This document shows, piece by piece, positions 24,915-34,379 of a DNA stretch of 64,000 nt. Positions within the stretch are counted from its first letter, which is position 1; every line of letters starts with the position of its first letter. The translations under genes were made by a program, and so were the position numbers. Origin of the DNA: DSWT01 sp035415725 (GTDB lineage Bacteria; Chloroflexota; Anaerolineae; B4-G1; SLSP01); contig DAOOGN010000002.1 of the NCBI GenBank assembly GCA_035415725.1, forward strand, positions 54,036 through 118,035, given 5' to 3'. The notes below the pieces were generated by a model. It did no database searches. It worked only from the letters and a program-made list of their open reading frames with translations, and had not been told where the DNA came from.

Positions 24915-26921
24915 CTATTCCGCCATCAACTTCATGGCCCGCTCGGCGATTTGGGCGGGGGTAAAGCCGAATTCCTCCTTGAGACGTTGATAGGGCGCGG
25001 AGGCGCCGAAACGGTCGAGGCCGATGATGTCACCGTAGCTGCCCACGTAACGTTCCCAGCCCAGGGTGACACCGGCTTCAATCGCCAGACGCTTGATGAC
25101 GTTGGGGGGCAGGACGGTGTGCCTGTAGAAGAGCGGCTGTTGCTCGAAGAGTTCCCACGACGGCATACTCACCACCCGCGCACCGATGCGCCGCTCCTGC
25201 AACAGCTTCTGCGCCGCCAGCGCGTCACAGACTTCGGAACCGGCAGCGATGAGGATGATGTCCACCCGTTCCAGCGGAGAGTCGCGGAGGATGTACGCGC
25301 CGCGGGCGACGCCCTGCATGGCCTGCTCGGCGGCTTCTTCCAGGAGGGGAAGGTTCTGGCGGGTGAGCGCCAGGGCCACGGGTCCGTGTTTGTGCTCCAG
25401 GGCGACCTTCCACGCGGCGGCGGTTTCATTCGCATCCGCCGGGCGGATCACCGTCAGCCCGGGGATAAGGCGCAGCGCCATCACGTGCTCCACCGGCTCA
25501 TGGGTGGGGCCGTCCTCGCCCACGTAGATCGAATCGTGGGTGAAAACGTAGATCACGGGCAGCTTCATCAATGCGGCGAGGCGCACAGCAGGGCGCGCGT
25601 AGTCGGAGAAGACCATGAAGGTGCCGCCGTAAACCTGGAGTCCGCCGTAGAGCGCCATCCCGTTCAGCAAGCTACACATCGCATGCTCGCGCACGCCGAA
25701 ATGAAGGTTGCGGCCTTCCGGCGTCTCTTTCGAGAAGTCTCCGTAACCCTTCAGGTACGTGTTGTTCGACGGTTCCAGGTCCGCCGATCCGCCGATGAGT
25801 TCGGGGAGGGCCGGGGCGAGGGCGTTGAGCACTTTACCGGAAGCGGCGCGGGTAGCCATCGTGCTGCCGTCGGGGCGGAAGTGCGGCACGGCCTTTTCCC
25901 ACCCGGCGGGTAGTTCACCCTTGAGGATGCGCTGCAATGCGGCGGCCTCTTGGGGATACGCCGCCTCGTAGTCGGTGAACAGCTCGCGCCATTTGGCCTC
26001 GGCGCGCTCGCCCTGGGGGATGGCCAGCCGGTAGTGCGCGATCACATCGTTGGGGACGAAGAACGGCTCTGGTGAAGGCCAGCCGAATCCCTCTTTCGTC
26101 AGGCGAATTTCTTCGTCGCCGAGGGGGGCGCCATGCGCTTTGGCGCTACCCTGCATGTTCGGGCTGCCGTAGGCGATAGTGGTTGTGCAGGCGATCAGGT
26201 GCGGCTGCCCCTTCACCGTTTTGGCCGCGCGGATGGCGGCATCGATAGCATCGATGTCGTGCCCGTTCACGGCCTGCACGTGCCAGCCGTAGGCGCGGAA
26301 GCGCGCCTGCACGTCCTCGGTGAAGGCGATGTCGGTAGAGCCTTCGATAGAAATGCCGTTGTCATCGTAGAAGTAGATCAGGCTATCCAGCCCCAGATGT
26401 CCGGCGAGCGAGGCGGCTTCGTGCGACAGGCCCTCCATCATATCGCCATCGGAGACGATGGCGTAGATGAAATGGTTGAGCAGTGCGAAATCGGGGCGGT
26501 TGAAGCGCGCCGCCAGATGTTTTTGCGCGATTGCCATGCCGACGCCGTTGGCGAGGCCTTGCCCCAGCGGACCGGTGGTTGTTTCGATGCCGAGGTCGAG
26601 ATTGTATTCGGGATGGCCCGGCGTTTTGCTGTCCCACTGGCGGAACTGTTTGAGGTCTTCCAGCGCCATGGGATAACCCGTGAGGTACAGCAAACTGTAG
26701 AGCAGCATGGAACCATGGCCGGCCGAAAGGATGAAGCGGTCGCGGTTGGGCCAGCGCGGATTGCGCGGGTTGTGCTTCAAATGGCGCGTCCATAGGACGT
26801 AGGCGACGTCGGCCATGCCCATCGGCATACCGGGATGGCCGGACTTGGCCTTTTGGACGCCGTCCAGCGCTAAAACACGCAGAGCGTTGATACAATTTTG
26901 GTCTAGGTTTGTTTTTGGCAT
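24915..26921 (-). CDS. tkt: Transketolase
   Basis: 668 residues, the usual length. Motifs include [14 protein letters not shown], the thiamine-diphosphate region [19 protein letters not shown] with the following DDNGISIEG, and the pyrimidine-domain segments HFGVREHAM and [14 protein letters not shown]. The enzyme moves two-carbon ketol units between sugar phosphates in the pentose phosphate and Calvin-type pathways, in the cytoplasm. It is followed by the DUF2723 gene and preceded by a methyltransferase gene on the same strand with 25 nt between them. The start ATG 26921 has an upstream GGAGAG site. Nothing appears degraded. Confidence 0.95.
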   Translation of the reverse strand: MPKTNLDQNCINALRVLALDGVQKAKSGHPGMPMGMADVAYVLWTRHLKHNPRNPRWPNRDRFILSAGHGSMLLYSLLYLTGYPMALEDLKQFRQWDSKTPGHPEYNLDLGIETTTGPLGQGLANGVGMAIAQKHLAARFNRPDFALLNHFIYAIVSDGDMMEGLSHEAASLAGHLGLDSLIYFYDDNGISIEGSTDIAFTEDVQARFRAYGWHVQAVNGHDIDAIDAAIRAAKTVKGQPHLIACTTTIAYGSPNMQGSAKAHGAPLGDEEIRLTKEGFGWPSPEPFFVPNDVIAHYRLAIPQGERAEAKWRELFTDYEAAYPQEAAALQRILKGELPAGWEKAVPHFRPDGSTMATRAASGKVLNALAPALPELIGGSADLEPSNNTYLKGYGDFSKETPEGRNLHFGVREHAMCSLLNGMALYGGLQVYGGTFMVFSDYARPAVRLAALMKLPVIYVFTHDSIYVGEDGPTHEPVEHVMALRLIPGLTVIRPADANETAAAWKVALEHKHGPVALALTRQNLPLLEEAAEQAMQGVARGAYILRDSPLERVDIILIAAGSEVCDALAAQKLLQERRIGARVVSMPSWELFEQQPLFYRHTVLPPNVIKRLAIEAGVTLGWERYVGSYGDIIGLDRFGASAPYQRLKEEFGFTPAQIAERAMKLMAE

Positions 26922-26946
26922 AAAAATCTCTCCTGGTTATCGTTGT

Positions 26947-27720
26947 TTAGCATCCCCACACCATCTCCATAATGAGTTCGGTTGGGAAGATTAACGTTTC
27001 TCCGGCAGCCTCCGCTTCGGCGACAGCGATTTTGATCCGTTGCACGCCTGTTGCGTACTCCGCATCGCTCAACAAGGCAAGCTGCGACGACGCGTGCCGC
27101 TGTAAAAACGGGTCGTTGAGCACGCTCACATTCGTTTTGTGATCGATGATGCGTTCGACCGGTCGGCGCTCGACGTTCTGAAACCCGGCGGCGCGCATCC
27201 AGTCTATCACGGTTTCCCACGATGGGAAGCGCGCCAGGTCGGTCTCGTAAACGCCCTCGAAGTACTCGTAGATGTACCAGGTATGGCGTTGCTCGCGCGG
27301 GGTCATACCGATCACGGCCAATGCTCCGCCATCGCGCAGCACGCGCCGTGCCTCCTGGATGAACGTCTGTTGCCCGTCCATGTGGTGGATGGCGTTGACA
27401 CAGTACACGAGATCGAACATTGCATCGGAGAAGGGCAGGCGCTCGCCGCGTCCACGGGCCAACCGCAGTCGCAGATTGCGTCCATAGGCTTGGGCCAACA
27501 TCCCTTTGGAGGGATCAAGGCCGTAACAGTGCTTTGTGAACGTATGCAGCTCCGCCAGCCAGCGTCCCGTGCCACAGCCGACTTCCAGCACGCGCTGTAC
27601 GTTGAGGTTGCCCGCCAACTCAAGCAGTGTGCGAGCGGTCGCGGGCCGGTCTTTGTCTTCCTCGAACCGCCGGTTGTATGTCGGCGCGAGGGCATCGTAA
27701 TTGACGTGAGTATCCTTCAT
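26947..27720 (-). CDS. Class I SAM-dependent methyltransferase
   Basis: 257 residues with the Rossmann methyltransferase signature VLEVGCGTGRWLAEL (motif I), GLDPSKGML (acidic end of strand 2), LPFSDAMFDLVYCVNAIHHM (motif II region) and EARRVLRDGGALAVIGM. It belongs to the UbiE/Methyltransf_11-like group acting on small molecules, lipids or cofactors. Substrate cannot be told from the sequence. It lies directly upstream of transketolase on the same strand, with no functional link obvious. Confidence 0.8.
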   Translation of the reverse strand: MKDTHVNYDALAPTYNRRFEEDKDRPATARTLLELAGNLNVQRVLEVGCGTGRWLAELHTFTKHCYGLDPSKGMLAQAYGRNLRLRLARGRGERLPFSDAMFDLVYCVNAIHHMDGQQTFIQEARRVLRDGGALAVIGMTPREQRHTWYIYEYFEGVYETDLARFPSWETVIDWMRAAGFQNVERRPVERIIDHKTNVSVLNDPFLQRHASSQLALLSDAEYATGVQRIKIAVAEAEAAGETLIFPTELIMEMVWGC

Positions 27721-27808
27721 GCTAGAGTCCTTGAAAGGATGTGATCTTTCGATCAGCAGATTGAGGGATGAAGCAGATTCTCTTTACTGTCGCCAAGTGA
27801 AAATCTGC

Positions 27809-28459
27809 TTAATCTGCTGACCGGGCTTCCATATTCGCCAACGCGCGCAAAGCCACGGTGACGCGGCGCGGCGATTCGGTGAGCAGGCCGAGATCCTCCC
27901 AGGACTGCGCCAGCCGGGAAAGGACTCGTCGGGAGATCTGCCCCTGAAAAGCTGCGTACAGCTTGCCGAGCGTGAAGTAGCCGTTCAGTTCCTCGATGGC
28001 GTAGGCGACGATCTCGCGTTCCAGCGCATTCAGCTCCGGGAACGACGACGGCGGGCGCACCTGCGGATCGATGACCGCTGCCGACAGCATCTGCATCCAG
28101 AGGATCGCCTCCTCGATCAGGTGCCCCATCTGGAAATAAAGGCGGTTGGACCACTCGGCCTCGCCGTCCAGATCGTGGATGAAGGGCGGAGAATCGACCA
28201 GCGTGCCGTAGGCGGCGAAGGGGAAGTCGGCGGCGTTGAAGAGGCCGACTGTCGGCGTGACGGCTTCGGCGCGCAACACATCCCATCGCTGTTCCGTCAC
28301 CGTGAAGTCCATTTCAAACGTCACGATGATGCCGCCGGTCAGTCGCCAGTACCAGGCCGTGCCGACGCGCCCCTGATAGCCCGGCACCCGCGCCGCGATT
28401 GCTTCCAGTATTTGATCGGCCAGCTTCAATGTTTGATAGGAAGGGTAAAATCGAGCCAT
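27809..28459 (-). CDS. Conserved-looking hypothetical protein
   Basis: 216 residues from ATG 28459; an in-frame GTG at 28471 is possible but its AGGA site is too close. The protein is soluble. The N-terminal half is aromatic-rich mixed alpha/beta (WYWRLTGGIIVTFEMDF) and the C-terminal half is helical, ending in a segment that could be a winged helix (ALEREIVAYAIEELNGYFTLGKLYAAF then ISRRVLSRLAQSWEDLGLL, separate stretches). A regulatory or DNA-binding role is possible. No family is recognised with certainty. The 88 bp downstream contain inverted CAGCAGATT/AATCTGCTG arms that may end transcription. Confidence 0.6.
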   Translation of the reverse strand: MARFYPSYQTLKLADQILEAIAARVPGYQGRVGTAWYWRLTGGIIVTFEMDFTVTEQRWDVLRAEAVTPTVGLFNAADFPFAAYGTLVDSPPFIHDLDGEAEWSNRLYFQMGHLIEEAILWMQMLSAAVIDPQVRPPSSFPELNALEREIVAYAIEELNGYFTLGKLYAAFQGQISRRVLSRLAQSWEDLGLLTESPRRVTVALRALANMEARSAD

Positions 28460-28528
28460 ACGTATATCCACAATCCTGCAAATCCACGCGCCTCTCCTGA
28501 AATTCAGGGGACAGGCGTGATTCGCGGT

Positions 28529-31225
28529 TCAAGGGTTGGAATTCTGCGCTGCCACTATCGCGCCAACCCGCTGTTCTTCGTCCTCGCGGGTGGCAATTTC
28601 GCCGTCGAGACGCCCGGCGCGGAGGGCCTCGAAGATCTGCCGGTACACCGGGCCGGGTGCCAGCCCCAATTTTTTCAAGTCCTTACCGGTCAGCAGCGGT
28701 TGGATGTGTCGCCATTCGCGGTTATAACGTTCCAACTTATCTTTGACGCCGGCGTTGTCGGTTGCAATCCAGCCGAGCGCCAGAAGCTCGTCCGGCAAAG
28801 GCTCCAGCCAGGTGACGATATGGCTGGGGCGCTCCAGAGTCTCCACTTGCGCCAGGGCCTGGTGCAAGACCGGCAAGAGACGCAGTCCGGCGCTGAGTTG
28901 ATGTCGCATCAACATACGTTGGACAAGGCTTTCCAGGGATTCCGGGTTCAGTCGATAGACAAACAATCCCCAATAGAGAAAGTCCATCCCCTGCTCAGGG
29001 TCCATGTTCCACAAACCCAGGGCCGGCGTCTGCCGCAGACGCGCGAAACGCTCGTGGAGCCAGGCATCGCTGACCAGCCCCGGTTGGATGTAGGTGAGGG
29101 CGCCGAGCGTTTGGAGTCGATCCAGCGCTGCTTCCGGTTCGGCTTCGCGGAAGATGAGATCGAGTTCGTGGCGGATACGCCCACCGGTGATGCGACCGAG
29201 CAGCGGCAGCGCATCGGCGATCAACGCTTCGCTTTGCGCGTCCAGGTGAAAACCCAGCCGCGCCTCAAAGCGTGCAGCGCGCAGGATGCGGGTGGGATCG
29301 TCGACGAAGCTCAGGCTATGCAAGACGCGGATCACACCGTCTTCGAGATCGGCCTTGCCGCCGTAGAAATCCAGCAGCTCGCCCCAGCGCTGGGGATCCA
29401 GGCGAATGGCTAAGGTGTTGATCGTGAAATCGCGCCGGTGCAAATCTTGCTTGATCGAACTGCGTTCCACCAGCGGCAGCGCCGTTGGATGCTCGTAGAA
29501 CTCCGTCCGCGCCGTCACCAGATCGATAAAGTGGGGTAGCGAGGAGGAGAGGCGAGATGGGGAAAAAGGAGAAGGAGAGACGGGAGAAGAGGAGACGGAA
29601 GAGCGTTGTTGGATATCTTCCTTCTCCTCACTCCCAATTTCTAATTTCTCCTCCAAATCCGCCGGAAGCATCCATTTGACGGTGCCGAAGCGGCTATGGC
29701 TGTGAATCTCTCCGCCAAAATGTTGCGCCAGCGTGTGCCCTAGCTCGATGGCCTTGCCCTCGACGACAATATCGACATCGACGAGAGGTTGCCCCAGCAA
29801 AAGGTCACGCACGATACCGCCCACGAAATAAATGTTGTATCCCAGGTGCGCGGCCTGCGCGCCAATCTGGCGGATCAGTGTCAACAGCGGCTTGGAGAAA
29901 TAGCGCTCCATCCGCTGGACGATGTCTTGTTGTTCGGCGTTCGCTTCCACAAGCGGCAGGTGAATCATATCGGTGCGCGTCACGACGCCGATGAGCTGTC
30001 CATCCTCGACGACGGGAATCTGTCCCCAGCCGGTGTGGATCATCAACGTGCGCACCCGTTCGGTCGAATCATCCGGCGACACAGTGACCTCGCCAGGCCG
30101 CATGATGCGTTCCACGGGTTGATGCTCCCATTGATGCTGCATAGCGCGGTCCACAGCATTGCGCGTCACCAGTCCCAGGATTTTACCCTCTGGATCAACG
30201 ACGGGGAACCCTTCGTGCCCGGTGCGCAGCATAAGCTGGGAGACCTGTTGGATCGGATCGGAGGGATGCACGGTGCGGACGCCAAGCGACATCACGTCGC
30301 GCACTTTGATGCGTGGATGCACGAAATCGGGGAGTTTGTCGCGCAATTCGGCGAAGACGGCGGCAGCCGGACGCTGCCGGATCAGCGCGGCGGCGGCGTG
30401 GTTGTGCCCTCCCCCGCCGAAGTGCGCGGCGACGTTGGCGACGTTGATGTCGTCCGTGTTGCTGCGCGCGACCAGTTGGGTGTTGCCGCCAATCTCGACA
30501 AGGACGAACAGCGCCGAAGGGTCGAGCAGATCGCGTAACTTGTGTGCGAGTGTTGAGATCTCCTCATCCGTATCGGGAGGAGACGTCGCCCAGCTCAAAA
30601 CGACCGGATGCCCATCGATCTGTAATGTTTCGACGTTTTCTTCGAGCCTATCGTAGATCATTTGCTGGGTAGGGGTGAGGGGATGTTCCAGGAATTCGGC
30701 GACGATTCCCAGGTTGGCCCCCTGATCCACAAGCCACGCGGCGGCGTGCAGGTCGCGGGACGCGGTGCCGGCGTAAGTCAGACTGCCGGTGTCCTCGTAA
30801 ATGCCGGCGAGCATTAACGTGGCCTCGACGCGGCTGATAGGGATCATGCGTGTAGAGAGCGCTTCGACGAGCAGCGTCGTCGTCGCCCCCACCGTCTCCC
30901 CCTGGAAACGCCAGCCGTCGGGCAGAACTTCGGGGGGCGTGTGGTGATCGATCACGAGCACGTCGTTGATGTCCTTGCTCATCCCACGGACATAGGTGAG
31001 ACTCTGCGTATCGACCAGGATCACGCGGCGGACGTGCTGTCCGCGGGGGAGTGTATTCGGATCGACGAACGGCAGTTCGACGCCATACAGTGCCAGGAAC
31101 GCCTGAACGTTCGCATTGACGCGATGCGGCAGCACCGGCCTGGCGTGTGGGTAGAGCTTGTACGCGCCCAACAGACTGGCAATCGCGTCGAAATCTGCAT
31201 TTTCGTGCGTCAGAATGACTTGCAT
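28529..31225 (-). CDS. CCA-adding/poly(A) polymerase-family tRNA nucleotidyltransferase with DHH and CBS domains
   Basis: 898 residues from ATG 31225. Domains in order: DHH phosphoesterase (HENADFDAIASL, VIDHHTPP; 1-170), DHHA1 (GGGGHNHAAAA; about 250-320), two CBS domains (VRDVMSLGVRTV and VERIMRPGEVTV; about 330-460), the nucleotidyltransferase head (VGGIVRDLLLG, then VDVDIVVEG with the metal aspartates; ~480-690) and the tRNA-binding helical body. This architecture is known for the A-adding or CCA-adding enzymes of deep-branching bacteria; the product repairs the tRNA 3' end. An insert around residues 560-600 (Ser/Pro-rich) is encoded by repeat-like DNA. The promoter geometry suggests a leaderless mRNA. 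None of the window's tRNA genes encodes CCA, so such an enzyme is required. Confidence 0.88.
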   Translation of the reverse strand: MQVILTHENADFDAIASLLGAYKLYPHARPVLPHRVNANVQAFLALYGVELPFVDPNTLPRGQHVRRVILVDTQSLTYVRGMSKDINDVLVIDHHTPPEVLPDGWRFQGETVGATTTLLVEALSTRMIPISRVEATLMLAGIYEDTGSLTYAGTASRDLHAAAWLVDQGANLGIVAEFLEHPLTPTQQMIYDRLEENVETLQIDGHPVVLSWATSPPDTDEEISTLAHKLRDLLDPSALFVLVEIGGNTQLVARSNTDDINVANVAAHFGGGGHNHAAAALIRQRPAAAVFAELRDKLPDFVHPRIKVRDVMSLGVRTVHPSDPIQQVSQLMLRTGHEGFPVVDPEGKILGLVTRNAVDRAMQHQWEHQPVERIMRPGEVTVSPDDSTERVRTLMIHTGWGQIPVVEDGQLIGVVTRTDMIHLPLVEANAEQQDIVQRMERYFSKPLLTLIRQIGAQAAHLGYNIYFVGGIVRDLLLGQPLVDVDIVVEGKAIELGHTLAQHFGGEIHSHSRFGTVKWMLPADLEEKLEIGSEEKEDIQQRSSVSSSPVSPSPFSPSRLSSSLPHFIDLVTARTEFYEHPTALPLVERSSIKQDLHRRDFTINTLAIRLDPQRWGELLDFYGGKADLEDGVIRVLHSLSFVDDPTRILRAARFEARLGFHLDAQSEALIADALPLLGRITGGRIRHELDLIFREAEPEAALDRLQTLGALTYIQPGLVSDAWLHERFARLRQTPALGLWNMDPEQGMDFLYWGLFVYRLNPESLESLVQRMLMRHQLSAGLRLLPVLHQALAQVETLERPSHIVTWLEPLPDELLALGWIATDNAGVKDKLERYNREWRHIQPLLTGKDLKKLGLAPGPVYRQIFEALRAGRLDGEIATREDEEQRVGAIVAAQNSNP
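29627..29651. repeat. Heptamer repeat in the CCA-adding enzyme gene
   Basis: AATTTCT occurs twice in tandem next to CTCACTCCC, within a purine/pyrimidine-skewed 110-bp insert (about 29535-29650) that codes for a Ser/Pro/Glu-rich loop not expected in the family fold. Confidence 0.5.
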
Positions 31226-31231
31226 ACAGTG

Positions 31232-31240
31232 ATTATAACA
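31232..31240 (-). promoter_or_regulatory. Extended -10 promoter placed for a leaderless transcript
   Basis: On the minus strand TGTTATAAT ends at 31232, with only six bases before the ATG whose A is 31225. Transcription should start at or within a base of the start codon. A TTGCGT hexamer about 15 bp upstream comes from the repeat relic at 31246-31267. Confidence 0.6.
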
Positions 31241-31245
31241 TGAAT

Positions 31246-31267
31246 GGGACTGACGCAAATTTCCGTT
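31246..31267. repeat. Relic of the MITE terminal sequence
   Basis: 20 of 22 bases match the right end (read on the minus strand) of the element at 54137-54258: GGGACTGACGCAAATTTCCG here against AGGACTTACGCAAATTTCCG there, both continuing TT. Confidence 0.55.
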
Positions 31268-31280
31268 GGGGGTGAGAGCA

Positions 31281-31320
31281 TACGGCGGTGGCCGGGCACG
31301 GTCAGAGACTGGCCCGAGCG
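31281..31320. repeat. Half-copy of a GC-rich dispersed inverted repeat
   Basis: GGGCACGGTCAGAGACTGGCC matches the reverse complement of the element at 54021-54087 with few changes. The rest of 31226-31448 is divergent promoter space for the CCA-adding enzyme and cysS. Confidence 0.4.
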
Positions 31321-31393
31321 TATTTGAATAGGCCACCGTCGGCCCAGGGGTGGGCGGACAGAGAAGGGACAAGAGCAACCCTACGGATTTTTC

Positions 31394-31402
31394 TGTTATA
31401 AT
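31394..31402 (+). promoter_or_regulatory. Extended -10 promoter of cysS
   Basis: TGTTATAAT with no recognisable -35. The leader of about 40 nt carries GGAGGAGG before the ATG. The leader is too short for a T-box, so no tRNA-sensing control is evident. Confidence 0.6.
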
Positions 31403-31448
31403 GAGATTGACGACTTTGACCCTGTCACTTTCACCGGAGGAGGAAACG

Positions 31449-32831
31449 ATGATGCCCTTGAAATTCTACGATACCTATACTCGTTCGGTGCGCGAATTCG
31501 CGCCCTTGCATCCGCCGGAAGTGGGGATGTATACCTGCGGACCGACAGTCTACGATTACGCTCATATCGGCAACCTGCGCACCTACATTTTCGAAGACGT
31601 ACTGCGTCGCGTGTTGACTTTTAGCGGCTACACCGTCAGGCACGTGATGAACATCACCGATGTGGGCCATCTGACCTCTGACGCCGATACCGGCGAGGAT
31701 CGGATGGAGAAAGGCTCGCGGCGCACCGGCATGTCGGCGTGGGAGATCGCGGCTATGTACACCCGGGAATTCAAGGCGGACCTGCAACGTCTGAACATCC
31801 AGGAGCCGACGATTTGGTGCCGCGCGACCGACCATATCGCCGAGCAGATCGAGACCATCCGCTGTATCGAAGCACACGGATTTACCTATCGCACGTCAGA
31901 CGGCATCTATTTCGATACATCGAAACTGCCGGATTACGGCTATCTGGGGCGGTTGGACATTGAAGGCTTGCAATCCGGCGCGCGCGTGGAGCGGGGCGAG
32001 AAGCGCAGCAGCACCGATTTCGCACTGTGGAAATTCAGCCCGCCCGGACAGCAGCGCCAGATGGAGTGGGACAGCCCCTGGGGGGTGGGATTCCCCGGCT
32101 GGCACATCGAGTGTTCGGCGATGTCGGTCAAGTACCTGGGGCCGTTTTTCGACATCCACTGCGGCGGCGAAGACCATATTACGGTGCACCATCCCAACGA
32201 AATCGCGCAAACCCAGGCGTGCTACGGCACACGCTTGGCGAACTTCTGGATGCACGGCTACTTCTTGCAGATCGATGAAGCGCGGATGGGTAAATCCGCC
32301 GGCAATTTCCTGCGCGTGCAGACACTTCTCGACCGCGGATACGATCCACTGGCCTACCGCTTGATGTGCCTCGGCGCGCACTATCGCTCGCGGTTGAGCT
32401 TCACATGGGAAGGGCTGGAAGGGGCGCAGACGGCGCTCAATCGCCTGCGCGCGGCGGTGTATGCATGGGGCCCCGCCGGCGGGGCGGTGGATGAGAACTA
32501 CCTCGGCCAATTCACAGACCATGTCGGCGATGACCTCAACACACCGCGCGCTGTGGCGTTGACCTGGGACCTGGTCAAAAGCAGCCTGCCCGAAGCGACG
32601 AAAAAGGCGACACTGATCGCCTTCGACCAGGTGCTGGGATTGCGTTTGGCAGAGTGGCAGCCGGTCGCAGAGGCGATTCCCCCCGATATCATGGTGCTTG
32701 TCGAACAACGCGCCGTCGCCCGCCAGGAAAAACGCTGGAAAGACGCCGACGCTCTGCGCGCCCAGGTGACTGCCGCCGGCTACGAGATCGAAGACACGCC
32801 GCAGGGGCCGCGGGTGCGCCGGCGCGCCTAA
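31449..32831 (+). CDS. cysS: Cysteinyl-tRNA synthetase
   Basis: 460 residues from ATG 31449 (GGAGGAGG upstream; ATG 31452 is an alternative), typical length. Class I signatures: YTCGPTVYDYAHIGN (the HIGH-like motif with the first zinc cysteine), GWHIECSAMS (second zinc cysteine) and RMGKSAGNF, a KMSKS variant. The C-terminal ~90 residues form the helical anticodon-binding domain. It charges tRNA-Cys in the cytoplasm. It is divergent from the CCA-adding enzyme and followed by a TIGR00266 gene after 78 nt. The Lys-to-Arg start of the KMSKS loop is a mild deviation and unlikely to abolish function. Confidence 0.95.
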   Translation: MMPLKFYDTYTRSVREFAPLHPPEVGMYTCGPTVYDYAHIGNLRTYIFEDVLRRVLTFSGYTVRHVMNITDVGHLTSDADTGEDRMEKGSRRTGMSAWEIAAMYTREFKADLQRLNIQEPTIWCRATDHIAEQIETIRCIEAHGFTYRTSDGIYFDTSKLPDYGYLGRLDIEGLQSGARVERGEKRSSTDFALWKFSPPGQQRQMEWDSPWGVGFPGWHIECSAMSVKYLGPFFDIHCGGEDHITVHHPNEIAQTQACYGTRLANFWMHGYFLQIDEARMGKSAGNFLRVQTLLDRGYDPLAYRLMCLGAHYRSRLSFTWEGLEGAQTALNRLRAAVYAWGPAGGAVDENYLGQFTDHVGDDLNTPRAVALTWDLVKSSLPEATKKATLIAFDQVLGLRLAEWQPVAEAIPPDIMVLVEQRAVARQEKRWKDADALRAQVTAAGYEIEDTPQGPRVRRRA

Positions 32832-32863
32832 CCTCGCAACCCAAGTAGGGGAGATGCGTACAT

Positions 32864-32891
32864 GTTTCTGATTTCTCATTTCTCATTTCCA
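32864..32891. repeat. Heptamer tandem repeat upstream of a start codon
   Basis: ATTTCTC occurs twice in tandem, flanked by GTTTCTG and ATTTCCA, i.e. four near-copies with period 7. It ends just before the AAAGGAG ribosome site of the next gene, so copy number could alter the 5' leader. Confidence 0.55.
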
Positions 32892-32909
32892 TCAAAGGAG
32901 AGCCATGCC

Positions 32910-33698
32910 ATGAAGAGTCACGAGATCGATTATCAAATTTTTGGTGACGACCTGCAATTCGTCGAAATCGAACTGGACCGCGGCGAAACCGTGATCGCCG
33001 AAGCCGGGGCGATGGTCTATATGGAAAGCGGCATCACCTTCGAGTCGAAGATGGGGGACGGTTCCAAGCCCAGCTCAGGCTTCTTCGACAAAATGTTGGA
33101 TGTGGGCAAGCGCGCGGTCACGGGCGAGTCGCTCTTTATGACCCACTTTACCAGCGTCTACGAGGGCAAACGCCACATTGCCTTCGGCGCGCCGTATCCG
33201 GGCAAAATCATCCCCATTGACCTGGACGAAGTCCACGGCGAACTGATTTGCCAGAAGGACTCATTCCTCTGTGCAGCGATGGGCACGGAGATCAGTATCG
33301 CTTTCAACAAGAAGATCGGTGTGGGCTTGTTCGGCGGCGAGGGCTTCATTTTGCAAAGGTTGCGCGGCGATGGGATGGTCTTCATCCACGCCGGCGGCAC
33401 GATTGTAGAAAAGCGCCTGGAGAACGAGAAAATTATGGTGGATACCGGTTGTATCGTCGCTTTTGAAAGCCAGATCAGCTACAACATCGAGCGCGCGGGC
33501 AACCTCAAGTCCATGATCTTCGGTGGCGAGGGGCTTTTCCTGGCGACGTTGCAGGGCACGGGGCGCGTATGGATTCAATCGCTGCCCTTCTCGCGCCTGG
33601 CGGATCGCATCCTGCAATCCGCGCCGCACAACGGCGGCGGCAAGACGGTGGATGAAGGCTCGGTCGTGCGCGGCCTGACCAGGTTGATGGGCAGTTAG
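32910..33698 (+). CDS. TIGR00266/AIM24 family protein
   Basis: 262 residues from ATG 32910, with AAAGGAG upstream. The sequence has the family's Gly-rich beta-strand repeats: [60 protein letters not shown] and [22 protein letters not shown] (segments). Members resemble the mitochondrial AIM24 protein and form a beta-trefoil or double-psi-like fold; their biochemical function is not settled. No signal peptide is present. It ends at a strong terminator (33736-33769) and may be cotranscribed with cysS. Confidence 0.85.
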   Translation: MKSHEIDYQIFGDDLQFVEIELDRGETVIAEAGAMVYMESGITFESKMGDGSKPSSGFFDKMLDVGKRAVTGESLFMTHFTSVYEGKRHIAFGAPYPGKIIPIDLDEVHGELICQKDSFLCAAMGTEISIAFNKKIGVGLFGGEGFILQRLRGDGMVFIHAGGTIVEKRLENEKIMVDTGCIVAFESQISYNIERAGNLKSMIFGGEGLFLATLQGTGRVWIQSLPFSRLADRILQSAPHNGGGKTVDEGSVVRGLTRLMGS

Positions 33699-33735
33699 CG
33701 CGCTGGCGTCTATGCCGCGCGCGTGATAAGGGTGC

Positions 33736-33769
33736 AAACCGCCGGAATCTTTTCGATTCCGGCGGTTTT
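33736..33769 (+). terminator. Rho-independent terminator
   Basis: AACCGCCGGAATC pairs perfectly with GATTCCGGCGGTT across a TTTTC loop and is followed by TTTG. It lies 38 nt after the TIGR00266 gene. Confidence 0.85.
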
Positions 33770-33922
33770 GTGATCACGTTAAGTCACCTGGCGCTGTGGC
33801 ATATTTTTCCAAGTAAAGTACAATATCGTCTGGTTTATTCCTCCGGTTCTCTGGGACTTCGCCGGGTGATGGAAAAACGGCTTGAGTTTCTGTCACGGAT
33901 GACACGGATTGCACTGATTTTT

Positions 33923-34050
33923 GTATCTATTCAGGCTAGTAAACCTGACGAAGTCACTTATCCCCTATACCAGGTTTGGCGTGGATTTCGGTATGCCTGG
34001 TGCTTGTGGATGACGAGATAGGCGTGTTTCTATCAGCCCATCCCCCCTCT
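33923..34050 (+). repeat. Dispersed repeat R1, copy A, followed by a C/G-rich hairpin
   Basis: Begins GTATCTATTCAGGCTAG and continues with ACCTGACGAAG, CTTATCCCCTATACCAGG, TTGGCGTGG, GGTATGCC, GGATGACGAGATAGG and GTTTCTAT. It matches copies at 53749, 54260 and 63949, all in the same orientation. From 34051 to about 34100 a C-rich arm pairs with a G-rich arm around GCTGG. This gap (33699-34379) holds no gene that I can support; 34101-34379 also has ATCCGTGAAATCCGTGG-type text. Confidence 0.75.
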
Positions 34051-34379
34051 TTTTCGCCCCCTTCTTCCCCGCTGGCGGGGGAGAAGGGGGTTGGGGGATG
34101 AGAGGGCCAGCGCCTATAGCCGAAGTGTCAACCTATGATGCACCCTCCCCCAAGTCCCGTTTGCCACCTGGCAAGGATGGCTGAATAGTTACTGATTTTT
34201 TATGCTTTGCGTGTCAATCCGTGAAATCCGTGGCTGGTTTCTTATTTCGACCCCACGAACCCCTGAAGAACCATTCTTTCGCCTGCGGACAGGATCGCCG
34301 TGTAGCGTGAGGGGTCAACTCGCGGCACAGGGCAAATGGCCAATTCGTCCTACAAAGAAAATGATCATAGGAGGGTGAG

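Noticed and set aside
31379..31448. T-box or riboswitch leader for cysS
   Set aside because: Only about 40 nt separate the likely start site from the ATG, too short for a T-box.
33770..34021. Plus-strand 83-codon frame
   Set aside because: Most of it is repeat R1 copy A, and copies B and C disrupt the equivalent frame.
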